A DNA stretch of 35,034 nucleotides from contig NZ_FNBU01000030.1 in NCBI RefSeq assembly GCF_900102435.1, forward strand, positions 1 to 35,034. The letters run 5' to 3'. Numbering within the stretch: position 1 is the stretch's first letter; the number at the start of each line of letters is the position of its first letter. This DNA is from Sporolituus thermophilus DSM 23256. GTDB taxonomy: Bacteria; Bacillota; Negativicutes; Sporomusales; Thermosinaceae. The notes under the pieces were generated by a model that saw nothing but the letters and a program-made list of their open reading frames with translations, made no database searches and was not told where the DNA came from. A program made the position numbers and the translations under genes. Shown one piece after another: positions 1 through 6,559 of the stretch.

Positions 1-98
1 AAGGGTTACGATGAGCGCGACGTTGTCGCGCTTTGGTAATATGCCGCGACAAATGTCGCGGCCGTAGCCCTTGGCGTTCTTTGCGACCTTTGCGGTTT
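1..98. repeat. Intergenic inverted-repeat element, copy A (cut by window edge)
   Basis: Starts inside the left arm (AAGGGTTACG), then shows two GC palindromes in a row, GCGCGACGTTGTCGCGC and CGCGACAAATGTCGCGG, and ends with the pyrimidine-rich right arm (GGCGTTCTTTGCGACC to GCGGTTT). It lies directly upstream of ahcY. The duplicated centre is unusual for the family. Confidence 0.8.
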
Positions 99-127
99 CA
101 AATTATAGCGCAAGGGTGGTAAGTATA

Positions 128-1369
128 ATGGATTCAATCATTCGTGATATTAAGCTCGCCCCGGGGGGGCATGACAAGATTGACTGGGTGAAGGAGCACA
201 TGCCGGTGCTCAATGTGCTCAATGAGGAATTGTCCCGGACCAAGCCGCTGGCGGGGAAAAAGGTGGTCGTGACGATGCACCTGGAGGCCAAGACGGCTTA
301 TCTTGGTTTGGTGCTGAAAAACGCCGGCGCCGAAGTGACTATGACCGGCAGCAACCCGCTGTCCACCCAGGACGATGTGGCCGCCGCTTTGGTCGAGCGG
401 GGGGTCACGGTCTTCGCCTGGTATAACAGCACCCAGGAAGAATATGACCATTTCCTGCACAAGGCGCTCGACACCCGGCCGGACATCATCATCGACGACG
501 GCGGCGACCTGGTGGCGCTGCTCCACGGCGAGCGGGCCGATGTAGCTGTCAATATCCTCGGCGGCTGCGAGGAAACGACCACCGGCGTGCTGCGCCTGCG
601 GGCGCTCGAGGCGGCGGGCAAGCTCAAGTTCCCCATGGTGGCCGTCAATGACGCCTACTGCAAGTACTTGTTTGATAACCGCTACGGGACCGGCCAGTCG
701 ACGTGGGACGGCATCATGCGGACCACCAATTTGACCGTGGTCGGCAAAACCGTGGTCATTGCCGGCTATGGCTGGTGCGGCAAAGGGGTGGCGATGCGGG
801 CCAAAGGGCTGGGGGCCAATGTCATTGTCACCGAGGTCGACCCCATCAAGGCCATCGAGGCCGCCTTCGACGGCTTCCGGGTGATGCCGATGGAAGAAGC
901 CGCCCGCTACGGCGACATTTTCGTCACGCTAACCGGCTGCATCGACGTCATCCGCCGCGAGCATTTCGCGGTGATGAAAAACGGCGCCATTTTAGCGAAT
1001 GCCGGCCATTTCGACGTCGAAATCAATAAAAAAGACCTGGCCGAGCTTGCCGTGTCCCGCAAAGTAGTGCGCAAGAACATCGAAGAGTTCGCCCTGGCCG
1101 ACGGGCGCAAGCTCTATCTTTTGGCCGAAGGCCGGCTGGTAAACCTGGCGGCCGGCGACGGCCATCCTACCGAGGTCATGGATCTGTCGTTTGCCATGCA
1201 GGCCCTGGCGGTGCTGTATATCGCCGAAAACCATGGCAATTTGACGAATAAGGTGTACAATATGCCGTATGAGCTTGACCGGCGGGTGGCGACTCTGAAG
1301 CTTAAGGCCATGGGCATCAGCATTGATGAGCTGAGCGAAGCGCAGATACGGTATCTGAATCAGGCGTAA
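128..1369 (+). CDS. ahcY: Adenosylhomocysteinase (S-adenosyl-L-homocysteine hydrolase)
   Basis: Splits S-adenosylhomocysteine into homocysteine and adenosine in the cytosol, relieving product inhibition of SAM-dependent methyltransferases. The 413-residue protein has the substrate-binding region with MHLEAKTA, an [18 protein letters not shown] stretch, and the NAD-binding glycine motif GYGWCGKG near residue 213, followed by TEVDPIKA. The C-terminal part is complete. An ATG 57 bases upstream is in frame, but the extra 19 residues would come from the right arm of repeat copy A, so I chose 128, which is preceded by an AAGGGTGG ribosome site. No SAH or SAM riboswitch is visible in the short leader. 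A strong terminator follows. Confidence 0.95.
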   Translation: MDSIIRDIKLAPGGHDKIDWVKEHMPVLNVLNEELSRTKPLAGKKVVVTMHLEAKTAYLGLVLKNAGAEVTMTGSNPLSTQDDVAAALVERGVTVFAWYNSTQEEYDHFLHKALDTRPDIIIDDGGDLVALLHGERADVAVNILGGCEETTTGVLRLRALEAAGKLKFPMVAVNDAYCKYLFDNRYGTGQSTWDGIMRTTNLTVVGKTVVIAGYGWCGKGVAMRAKGLGANVIVTEVDPIKAIEAAFDGFRVMPMEEAARYGDIFVTLTGCIDVIRREHFAVMKNGAILANAGHFDVEINKKDLAELAVSRKVVRKNIEEFALADGRKLYLLAEGRLVNLAAGDGHPTEVMDLSFAMQALAVLYIAENHGNLTNKVYNMPYELDRRVATLKLKAMGISIDELSEAQIRYLNQA

Positions 1370-1370
1370 A

Positions 1371-1421
1371 AAATTAAAGCGTCTCGCCCTTTTTCGCAGG
1401 GTGAGAAGCTTTAATTTTTTT
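1371..1421. terminator. Bidirectional terminator between ahcY and the XRE gene
   Basis: Long hairpin AAATTAAAGC-g-TCTCgCCCT / AGGGtGAGA-a-GCTTTAATTT around a short TTTTCGC loop, with T-runs on both strands. It separates two convergent genes and can stop transcription from either side. Confidence 0.85.
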
Positions 1422-1806
1422 GGATATATTTAGTTATTAAGTATTCTTGAAACTCGGCCAGGCACCATTTGGCGTGGTCGGGCAGGCGGGCCAGGTCTTC
1501 CGGCCGACGCAGCGGCGGCCGGGCGTGGTAACGCTCCCACGTCTCCATGATTTTGGCTTCCTGGGGATGCTTGTCGGTAATAGGTTTACAGAATAGGCTT
1601 GCGGCAGCCTCGACGGGGAGGTTAAAAAAGTCCAGCAGGGCGTTGAGTAAATTGACGGTAATATTGGTGCGGACGCCGCTTTCGATCATGCTCAGGTACG
1701 ATGCCGACAGCCTTACGCCGTATTTTTTCTCAATTGCCGTGGACGCATCTTCCTGGCTGAGCTGCAGTTTTTCGCGGGCAAGTCTGATTTGTTCGCCGAA
1801 TGTCAT
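1411..1806 (-). CDS. XRE-family helix-turn-helix regulator
   Basis: The N-terminal 65 or so residues form a Cro/CI-type HTH (MTFGEQIRLAREKLQLSQED, then SASYLSMIESG as the recognition region). The remaining 65 residues are helical and unrecognised. Longer in-frame starts exist (1833, 1818), but GGGTGAT sits just upstream of the ATG at 1806, and the 1818 ATG is part of that site. The gene is divergent from the small gene at 1983 and a palindrome lies between them, so autoregulation and control of the neighbour are likely. Targets are unknown. Confidence 0.8.
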   Translation of the reverse strand: MTFGEQIRLAREKLQLSQEDASTAIEKKYGVRLSASYLSMIESGVRTNITVNLLNALLDFFNLPVEAAASLFCKPITDKHPQEAKIMETWERYHARPPLRRPEDLARLPDHAKWCLAEFQEYLITKYIQKN

Positions 1807-1869
1807 GCTATCACCCATCCATATTTTACTCATTATTCCATAAAATCCTGTTAACTACAAGTAAAATTA

Positions 1870-1906
1870 GCGCCAGATCGATAACTGACAGTTATTGACC
1901 TGGCGC
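1870..1906. promoter_or_regulatory. Palindromic operator in the divergent XRE/ORF80 intergenic region
   Basis: A 37-base dyad: GCGCCAG and ATAACT on the left are mirrored by AGTTAT and CTGGCGC on the right, with two mismatches and a GAC centre. It overlaps the -35 hexamer of the promoter for the gene at 1983, so bound repressor would block that promoter. No T-run follows, so it is not a terminator. Confidence 0.65.
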
Positions 1907-1923
1907 ATTAAGCCATGTATAAT
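1895..1923 (+). promoter_or_regulatory. Sigma-A type promoter for the gene at 1983
   Basis: TTGACC (1895-1900), 17-base spacer, TATAAT (1918-1923): near-consensus in both hexamers and spacing. The -35 lies inside the palindrome. Confidence 0.75.
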
Positions 1924-1982
1924 TTAAGATGTAAAATTATTGAAATCTTTACAAAAAGATACATAGAGTGGGAGGAGATGGC

Positions 1983-2225
1983 TTGCGCAAGCTTGAAGTA
2001 ATTTTGCGCTTTCTGGGCGATCTGCAAGAGGCGCAAAAGGTAGCGGTAAAAATGGCGTTTTTTGCGGCCCGCAAATGCAGGCGCGAGGATTTCAGCGCCG
2101 CAGAGTGGGAGGAATTTATCGACTGTTATCAGCAGCTTATTACTCTTGACTATTCCCTTAGGGGTTTAAAGCGGCAGCTAGCGGACTGGTGCCCTGTCGA
2201 CGGCGCCAAAAAAGTTAAGATTTAA
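1983..2225 (+). CDS. Small protein of unknown function (80 aa)
   Basis: I do not recognise this protein. It is predicted helical and charged (LRKLEVILRFLGDLQEAQ at the start, a KCRREDF stretch in the middle, three cysteines), with no signal peptide or membrane segment. A GTG at 1968 is in frame, but GGGAGGAG at 1970-1977 is a strong ribosome site for the TTG at 1983, so I use that start. It has its own sigma-A promoter with an operator over the -35 and its own terminator, so it is a single-gene unit probably controlled by the divergent XRE protein. Confidence 0.7.
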   Translation: MRKLEVILRFLGDLQEAQKVAVKMAFFAARKCRREDFSAAEWEEFIDCYQQLITLDYSLRGLKRQLADWCPVDGAKKVKI

Positions 2226-2229
2226 TGTG

Positions 2230-2258
2230 ATCCTGTCGGCTTCCGACAGGATTTATTT
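2230..2258 (+). terminator. Terminator of the 80-aa gene
   Basis: Perfect 10-bp stem ATCCTGTCGG / CCGACAGGAT with a 3-base loop, followed by TTATTTAT. Confidence 0.85.
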
Positions 2259-2322
2259 ATGTCGTGTCGAAACATTAGTTGACATTATTTCCTGTTTGAA
2301 TATTGGTAGCTGGAGGCAAAAC

Positions 2323-2832
2323 ATGGATTTGGGTGCCTTTCTTGCCCAATTCATAACCAAGCGGCGGCTGGCGGCGCTTTTGGCCATTGGCGCCATTGTT
2401 GCGGGTGCCGCATATTATGTCAAAACGTCGCAGCCGGCGGAGGCACCGCCGCCCCCGGGGAAACCGGCGGCGGGAAGCGTTACGATCAAGCCGGTTATGC
2501 CCAAGGGCTATCAGACTGGAGTTGCCTTGCGCGATCCCTTTGCCCTGTCCGCGACCCAACAGCCGGCAAGCGCTGCTCAGCCAACCGGCACGCCTGCGCC
2601 GGAGACGCCGGAGGCGAAACAAGCAGGTAAGGGCCAGGCGGCCCGGCCGGTGCTGACCGGGGTGGTGACCGGCGGTAGCGCCAAAGCGGCGATTATCCGC
2701 TATGGCGGCGAGAGCCGGTCGTATCAGGTGGATGAATTTGTCGGGCCGTACCAACTGCTGGCAATAGCTGAGGATGCGGTCACGCTGCAGGGACCGGACG
2801 GCAAACTGGTGCTGGCTGTGGGGAAGGAATAG
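2323..2832 (+). CDS. PilP/GspC-like inner-membrane secretin partner
   Basis: A 169-residue bitopic protein: short cytoplasmic start with KRR at residues 13-15, one membrane helix at about 16-33, a Pro/Ala-rich linker (about 35-110), and a compact beta domain at the end (VLTGVVTGGSAKAAIIRYG to LQGPDGKLVLAVG). That layout matches GspC/PilP proteins, whose last domain docks on the secretin periplasmic domains. Homology is by architecture and motif feel, not a computed alignment. The true start is the ATG at 2323 after GGAGG; a longer in-frame start at 2227 would begin inside the preceding terminator. The secretin follows directly, so the two form an operon. Confidence 0.65.
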   Translation: MDLGAFLAQFITKRRLAALLAIGAIVAGAAYYVKTSQPAEAPPPPGKPAAGSVTIKPVMPKGYQTGVALRDPFALSATQQPASAAQPTGTPAPETPEAKQAGKGQAARPVLTGVVTGGSAKAAIIRYGGESRSYQVDEFVGPYQLLAIAEDAVTLQGPDGKLVLAVGKE

Positions 2833-2834
2833 GT

Positions 2835-2890
2835 ATGAAGTATGAAGTATGAGGTATGAGGTAAGGGGTATGAAGTATGAGGTAAGGGGT
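2835..2890 (+). repeat. Heptanucleotide tandem repeat, locus 1 (8 units)
   Basis: Units: ATGAAGT x2, ATGAGGT x2, AAGGGGT, ATGAAGT, ATGAGGT, AAGGGGT. The array covers the spacer after the PilP-like gene and encodes the first residues of the secretin (MRYEVRG, MKYEVRG). Unit length is not a multiple of three. Confidence 0.9.
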
Positions 2891-4093
2891 AAGTGGGGGA
2901 GTATTAGGGGCGTAATCTGCCTAATGCTGCTTTGCGTCATTATAGCCATGCCGGCGGCCTTGGCCTATAGTCCCATGGTCAACATGAACGTCACCGACGC
3001 CGAGGTGCGGGACGTGCTGACGGCGCTGGCCAGCGTAGGGCGGGTAAGCATTGTCGCCGACGACTCGGTGACCGGCAAAATCACGATTCAATTGCGCAAC
3101 ATTCCCTTTGAGACGGCCCTGGACCTTGTGACCAAAACGAAGGGGCTCACCTATTATAAAACGGGCGATGTTATCGTCGTCGCCTCGGCGGACCGGCTGA
3201 GCAAAAGGTTCGGGTCGGTCCAGATCATTAAGCTGAGTTACGCCAAGGCGGACGAGGTGAAAAAGGCGCTGTCGCTCATTATCCCCGACGAGCGCCTGAA
3301 AGTGGACGAGGCCACCAACTCCCTGGTGTTCAGCGGTTCGCCGACGGAAAGCGAGGCGCTGCGCCGGGCCCTGGCCGAGCTGGATGTCGCTAGCGAGCAG
3401 GTAGCGGTAGAGGCCCAGGTGGTGGCCATCAACCGAAATTCGGCCAAAGACCTGGGGTTCGACTGGCAGTGGTCGGGGCTGCCGGCCAACACGGAATTTG
3501 ACACCAGCGACGGGACGAAGAACACGACGCGGGAGTATCCCGGCGTCATCAAGTTCGGCAAGGCGTACGACGGCTATCCCTATGAATTTACCTTCCAGGC
3601 CAAGCTGAGCGCCCTGATAACAAGTGGCGAGGCCAAGCTGTTGGCCAAGCCGAAGATCACGACCATTAACGGCAAGGAAGCCAAAATCCTCATCGGCGAC
3701 CGCATCCCGGTCCTGGTAGAGCGGACGGAGAACGGCAAAACAACTACGACCATCGAGTATATCGACGCCGGCATTAAACTGACCTACACGCCGCGCATTA
3801 ACGCCGACGGCTATATTACCGCCGCCGTCCACACCGAAGTCAGCACGCCCACGCTGGTGCCGGAAATGAAGGCTTACCGCGTCACCACGCGCGAAGCCAC
3901 GACCAATGTGCGCATGAAAGACGGCGACACCATGGTCATCGGCGGTCTGATCAGCAGCGAGGAGTCGGGCGGCAAAAACCGCGTCCCGCTGCTCAGCGAC
4001 CTGCCGGTGCTGGGCAAACTGTTCGCGAGCGTACATAAGACGAAAAGCGAGACGGAAGTCGTTATTTTTCTGACGGCAAGGATTGTAAAATAG
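2849..4093 (+). CDS. Secretin (PilQ/GspD family)
   Basis: Outer-membrane channel subunit. A signal peptide (hydrophobic CLMLLCVIIAMPAALA, cleavage near AYSP) is followed by an STN/N0-like domain (NVTDAEVRDVLTALA), an N1 repeat (VQIIKLSYAKADEVKKALS) and a full secretin domain with VEAQVVAINR, KPKITTINGKEAKI and the closing VPLLSDLPVLGKLF motif. At 414 residues it is short: one N-repeat, as in small PilQ-like secretins. The start is uncertain because the region is made of heptamer repeats; ATG 2849 and ATG 2870 both give a plausible signal peptide, and neither has a well-placed ribosome site. No pilM/N/O or ATPase genes are adjacent, so its machine may be encoded elsewhere. Confidence 0.85.
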   Translation: MRYEVRGMKYEVRGKWGSIRGVICLMLLCVIIAMPAALAYSPMVNMNVTDAEVRDVLTALASVGRVSIVADDSVTGKITIQLRNIPFETALDLVTKTKGLTYYKTGDVIVVASADRLSKRFGSVQIIKLSYAKADEVKKALSLIIPDERLKVDEATNSLVFSGSPTESEALRRALAELDVASEQVAVEAQVVAINRNSAKDLGFDWQWSGLPANTEFDTSDGTKNTTREYPGVIKFGKAYDGYPYEFTFQAKLSALITSGEAKLLAKPKITTINGKEAKILIGDRIPVLVERTENGKTTTTIEYIDAGIKLTYTPRINADGYITAAVHTEVSTPTLVPEMKAYRVTTREATTNVRMKDGDTMVIGGLISSEESGGKNRVPLLSDLPVLGKLFASVHKTKSETEVVIFLTARIVK

Positions 4094-4121
4094 CCGAATT
4101 TGGCAAGGGGGAGGTGCCTAT

Positions 4122-4796
4122 ATGGCGATCAAGATCTTAGTTGCCGACGATCACGCGCTGCTTCGGCAAGGCATCAAAAACGTGCTGGCGCTGGAAAGCG
4201 ACATAGCCGTTGTCGGTGAAGCCGGCGACGGGGAAGAAACCCTGCGCAAAGCGGCCGAACTGGCGCCTGACATCATACTACTGGACATCAATATGCCGCG
4301 GCTGAACGGGATGGATGTGACCAAACGCCTCCGTGACAGCCACCCCCAGATGAAGGTACTCGTTCTCACCATTCATGATGATGATAGCTATGTCGTAGAG
4401 GTTATTAAAGCCGGCGCGGCGGGTTACCTGCTCAAGGACGTCGAACCCGGCATGCTCGTCAAGGCCATTCGCGCCGTTTATGAAGGCGAGTCCTTCATCT
4501 ACCCCACGCTCGCGAAGAAATTGCTCGGCGGTGCTGGCCGCGACGAGCGGAAAAAGCAGGAGTCTTTCGCGTTGCTGGCGCGGCGGAATGAAGAGCGCCT
4601 GACCTACCGCGAGCTGGAAGTGCTGCAGCTCATCGCCCAGGGCCTGAGCAACAGTGAAATCGCCCAGAAACTTTACTTAAGCGAAAAGACGGTGAAAAAC
4701 CACCTGACCAATATCTTCCGCAAAATTAACGTTACCGACCGGACGCAGGCACTTGTTTACGCGATCAAGCATAAGATCGTCATTTTGGAAGAATAG
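4122..4796 (+). CDS. NarL/FixJ (DegU-like) response regulator
   Basis: Receiver domain in residues 1-120 with acidic pocket D9-D10, phospho-acceptor D55 (LLDINMPRLNG), the conserved T of VLTIHDD and the K of LLKDVEPG. The LuxR-type HTH is at the C-terminus (LTYRELEVLQLIAQGLSNSEI, then KTVKNHLTNIFRKI). A GGGGGAGG site precedes the ATG 28 bases after the secretin stop, so the gene is probably cotranscribed with the secretin. No histidine kinase is nearby, which makes it an orphan here. Overall closest in feel to B. subtilis DegU; targets unknown. Confidence 0.9.
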   Translation: MAIKILVADDHALLRQGIKNVLALESDIAVVGEAGDGEETLRKAAELAPDIILLDINMPRLNGMDVTKRLRDSHPQMKVLVLTIHDDDSYVVEVIKAGAAGYLLKDVEPGMLVKAIRAVYEGESFIYPTLAKKLLGGAGRDERKKQESFALLARRNEERLTYRELEVLQLIAQGLSNSEIAQKLYLSEKTVKNHLTNIFRKINVTDRTQALVYAIKHKIVILEE

Positions 4797-4828
4797 GGCG
4801 GGCACTTTTAGCCTTGCCGCTGAATATA

Positions 4829-4869
4829 CTATCCTATCCCGCGACGAAGGGGGTAGGATAGTTTGTTTT
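4829..4869 (+). terminator. Hairpin with T-run overlapping the next gene start
   Basis: CTATCCTATCCC (4829-4840) pairs with GGGGTAGGATAG (4850-4861) with one G-T pair and a 9-base loop, followed by TTTGTTTTT. It reads as the terminator of the response regulator gene, yet the right arm holds the only ribosome site and the T-run the TTG start of the gene at 4863. Confidence 0.65.
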
Positions 4870-5348
4870 TCTCCTACACGGCGAGCGTGGTCTTGTTGTC
4901 CCTGGCGCTGTACGGGCTGTGGTGCTTCCTGAAAGACTTGTGGGACTGGTATTTGGCGCCTAAAGTTTTTCGTCCGCCCAGCGTGACCTTCCTGGTCTTA
5001 GTGAAAAACGCCGAACAGGAAATTGAAGATCTGCTGCGCTACCTTATTCGTGAGCTCGAAAGTGCTGACACGGACGTTGACGCCGTGGTTGTCGACTGCG
5101 GCTCGACCGATCTCACATTGCCTATTGTCGAGCGGCTGGCGGCCGCGACCGAGACCGTGACGGTTTTGCCCTTGCCGGCGAGCGCCAGGCCGGTCGCCGA
5201 AGCGCTGCCGCTTTGCCGGGGTAAAGTCGTCCATGTGCTCGATTTGACGAGCCGGCTGCGCGGTCAAGACTTCCTGGTATCCGTCTGCGCCCTGCTGCGC
5301 AGCGACTGCCGGACTGTAATCGTTCCCAAATCCCGCGCCGGCGACTAG
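4863..5348 (+). CDS. Membrane-anchored GT2-like protein, short
   Basis: 161 residues. Residues 1-25 form a membrane helix (SYTASVVLLSLALYGLWCFL). The rest resembles the first half of a family 2 glycosyltransferase GT-A fold: VTFLVLVKNAEQEIEDLL, then DAVVVDCGSTDLTLPIVE, which recalls the nucleotide-sugar binding D.GS.D motif. The protein ends before the acceptor domain and catalytic base usually seen, so it may be inactive, regulatory or a relic, though the frame is intact. It starts at a TTG inside the T-run of a terminator-like hairpin. It is convergent with the ComK-like gene and overlaps it by four bases at the stops (5345-5348). Confidence 0.6.
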   Translation: MFFSYTASVVLLSLALYGLWCFLKDLWDWYLAPKVFRPPSVTFLVLVKNAEQEIEDLLRYLIRELESADTDVDAVVVDCGSTDLTLPIVERLAAATETVTVLPLPASARPVAEALPLCRGKVVHVLDLTSRLRGQDFLVSVCALLRSDCRTVIVPKSRAGD

Positions 5349-5926
5349 TGCTGATGGTCCTTGAGCCGCAGGATGTCACAGATGACTTCCACCAGTTTTT
5401 GGGCGATGGGCAAAAGCTGCGGCGCGTAGGTTGCCGCCGCTTCCTGCGTCGCCAGGCTCGTGCCGCGGGGCGAGTAGGCAGCGGCCAGACGGGCGTATTG
5501 GAGCTGTTTGCGGACGGTTGCCGCCGTCCAGAGGACGGGGACTGACGCGCCGCCCTGGAGCGTTACCGTGGCGGGGAACGGCCCGGTCTTATTTTCCCGG
5601 ACGGCAGTTACCGCCTGCAAATTCAGGTAGCCGGTGCAGGGGTCTTTGGCCACCCGCGGGGTGCGTACTTTGATCGGGAGAAGGACAAGATCGGGCGCGA
5701 GCGGCAGGGGCGTCATGATACCGCGCCCGGTGGTGCGGGCGCTATAGTGGCGCAGGGCCGCGAGATCGGCTGCCAGGCTTCGGGCCAGGCGCACGAGGAC
5801 GGTGCGGACCCGGGCGCCGGTCGGATGCGCTGCGCCGTCGGTAGTCAAGATGACGGTGCGGTCGCCGCAGGTAGTATATTCCGGCAGGATTGCCGCGATT
5901 GCATCGGGTGGGGGGTAACGGTGCAT
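5345..5926 (-). CDS. ComK-like transcription regulator (tentative)
   Basis: 193 residues. By eye and from memory of B. subtilis ComK (192 aa), several blocks fall in the same order: AILPE near the start; an RSLAADLAALRHYSARTTGRG block like RSCRFFGSSYAGRK; a PDLVLLPIKVRTPR block like the QIFLFPTLSSTRP region; then ATVTLQGGASVPVLW with VRKQLQYARLA, like the beta strand and NQVYRTAWLR stretch. Identity is low, so this needs a profile search. ComK activates DNA-uptake genes. The start is firm: AGGAGG lies 6 bases before the ATG. A LexA box sits about 75 bases upstream, just downstream of a TTGTCA/TACCAT promoter on the same strand, so SOS control is expected. Confidence 0.5.
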   Translation of the reverse strand: MHRYPPPDAIAAILPEYTTCGDRTVILTTDGAAHPTGARVRTVLVRLARSLAADLAALRHYSARTTGRGIMTPLPLAPDLVLLPIKVRTPRVAKDPCTGYLNLQAVTAVRENKTGPFPATVTLQGGASVPVLWTAATVRKQLQYARLAAAYSPRGTSLATQEAAATYAPQLLPIAQKLVEVICDILRLKDHQH

Positions 5927-5947
5927 ACAAAGCCTCCTTTTAGTAGC

Positions 5948-5996
5948 ATGAGGTATGAGGTATGAGGTATGAGGTATGAGGTATGAGGTATGAGGT
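5948..5996 (+). repeat. Heptanucleotide tandem repeat, locus 2 (7 perfect units)
   Basis: Seven perfect ATGAGGT units in a row. On the transcribed minus strand it would lie in the leader of the ComK-like gene, between the LexA box and the ribosome site. Confidence 0.95.
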
Positions 5997-5999
5997 TGG

Positions 6000-6013
6000 C
6001 GAACATATGTTCT
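6000..6013. promoter_or_regulatory. LexA (DinR-type SOS) box 1
   Basis: CGAACATATGTTCT: the core GAACATATGTTC is a perfect 12-bp palindrome and fits the Firmicute consensus CGAACRNRYGTTYG except the last base. It is placed to control the minus-strand gene ending upstream at 5926. Family consensus is established; binding here is inferred. Confidence 0.75.
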
Positions 6014-6019
6014 GAAAAT

Positions 6020-6048
6020 ATGGTAGCAAATTTTGCCGGGGCTGACAA
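6020..6048 (-). promoter_or_regulatory. Promoter for the ComK-like gene
   Basis: On the minus strand TTGTCA (complement of 6043-6048), 17-base spacer, TACCAT (complement of 6020-6025). The LexA box begins 7 bases after the -10, over the expected transcription start. Confidence 0.6.
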
Positions 6049-6060
6049 GGTTTTTATGTG

Positions 6061-6189
6061 AACCGCAAAGGACGCAAAGAACGCAAAGAACGCGAAGGGT
6101 TTTATGGCTAACATTTTGGCATTATAAGCATTGCGCGACATATGTCGCGCCCTTAACCCTTTGTGTAACTTTGCGTACTTCGCGGTTTA
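6061..6189. repeat. Intergenic inverted-repeat element, copy B
   Basis: Full copy: left arm AACCGCAAAGGACGCAAAG with two more CGCAAAG/CGCGAAG units, palindrome GCGCGACATATGTCGCGC, right arm AACCCTTTGTGTAACTTTG to CGCGGTTT. It sits between the LexA box and the small zinc-ribbon gene. Confidence 0.9.
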
Positions 6190-6260
6190 ATCATTCCCGT
6201 TCATGCATAATTTACCTGGCAAATGCCGATACTGCTAGCGAGTGACAGGAGGCGAAGGAT

Positions 6261-6425
6261 ATGAAATCAAGTCAACCCGACAATACCGAAGTGGGCTATA
6301 AATGCAGCCGCTGTGGTGGCATGTTTGCCAGTCATGGCGAACATACCGTGCGTTGTCCCTTTTGCGCCATGATCTGTGATGAAGCGGCTTGCCGCGTTGT
6401 TGAAACAAGTAATGAGGAATATTAG
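6261..6425 (+). CDS. Small zinc-ribbon protein (54 aa)
   Basis: Starts at an ATG eight bases after a strong AGGAGG. It has two CxxC pairs (YKCSRCGG and VRCPFC) about 15 residues apart, the spacing of a rubredoxin/zinc-ribbon knuckle, then CDEAAC near the end. Such ribbons (as in FmdB-like or RNA-polymerase-subunit-like small proteins) bind one zinc and often nucleic acid, but the exact family is not recognisable. It is followed by a hairpin terminator at 6484. Confidence 0.7.
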   Translation: MKSSQPDNTEVGYKCSRCGGMFASHGEHTVRCPFCAMICDEAACRVVETSNEEY

Positions 6426-6483
6426 AAATTTAATGTTTGGGGAGCAGGAAAACATTTATTGATAGCGAATGGAAAATAATGGG

Positions 6484-6515
6484 CAGACTCTGCGAATTTC
6501 GGCAGGGTCTGTTTT
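6484..6515 (+). terminator. Hairpin terminator or attenuator before 6560
   Basis: CAGACTCTGC (6484-6493) pairs with GCAGGGTCTG (6502-6511), one G-T pair, loop of 8, then TTTT. It probably ends the zinc-ribbon transcript; it could also act as an attenuator for the next gene. Confidence 0.65.
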
Positions 6516-6559
6516 GCCAATGGGGCGGTGTTGCGCCCAATTTCAATAGGAGGTGGGCC

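Noticed and set aside
71-127. In-frame upstream extension of ahcY
   Set aside because: The extra residues come from the right arm of repeat copy A; the ATG at 128 has a ribosome site and gives the family N-terminus.
2227-2322. Longer start for the PilP-like protein
   Set aside because: It would begin inside the terminator of the preceding gene; the ATG at 2323 has GGAGG and precedes the membrane helix.
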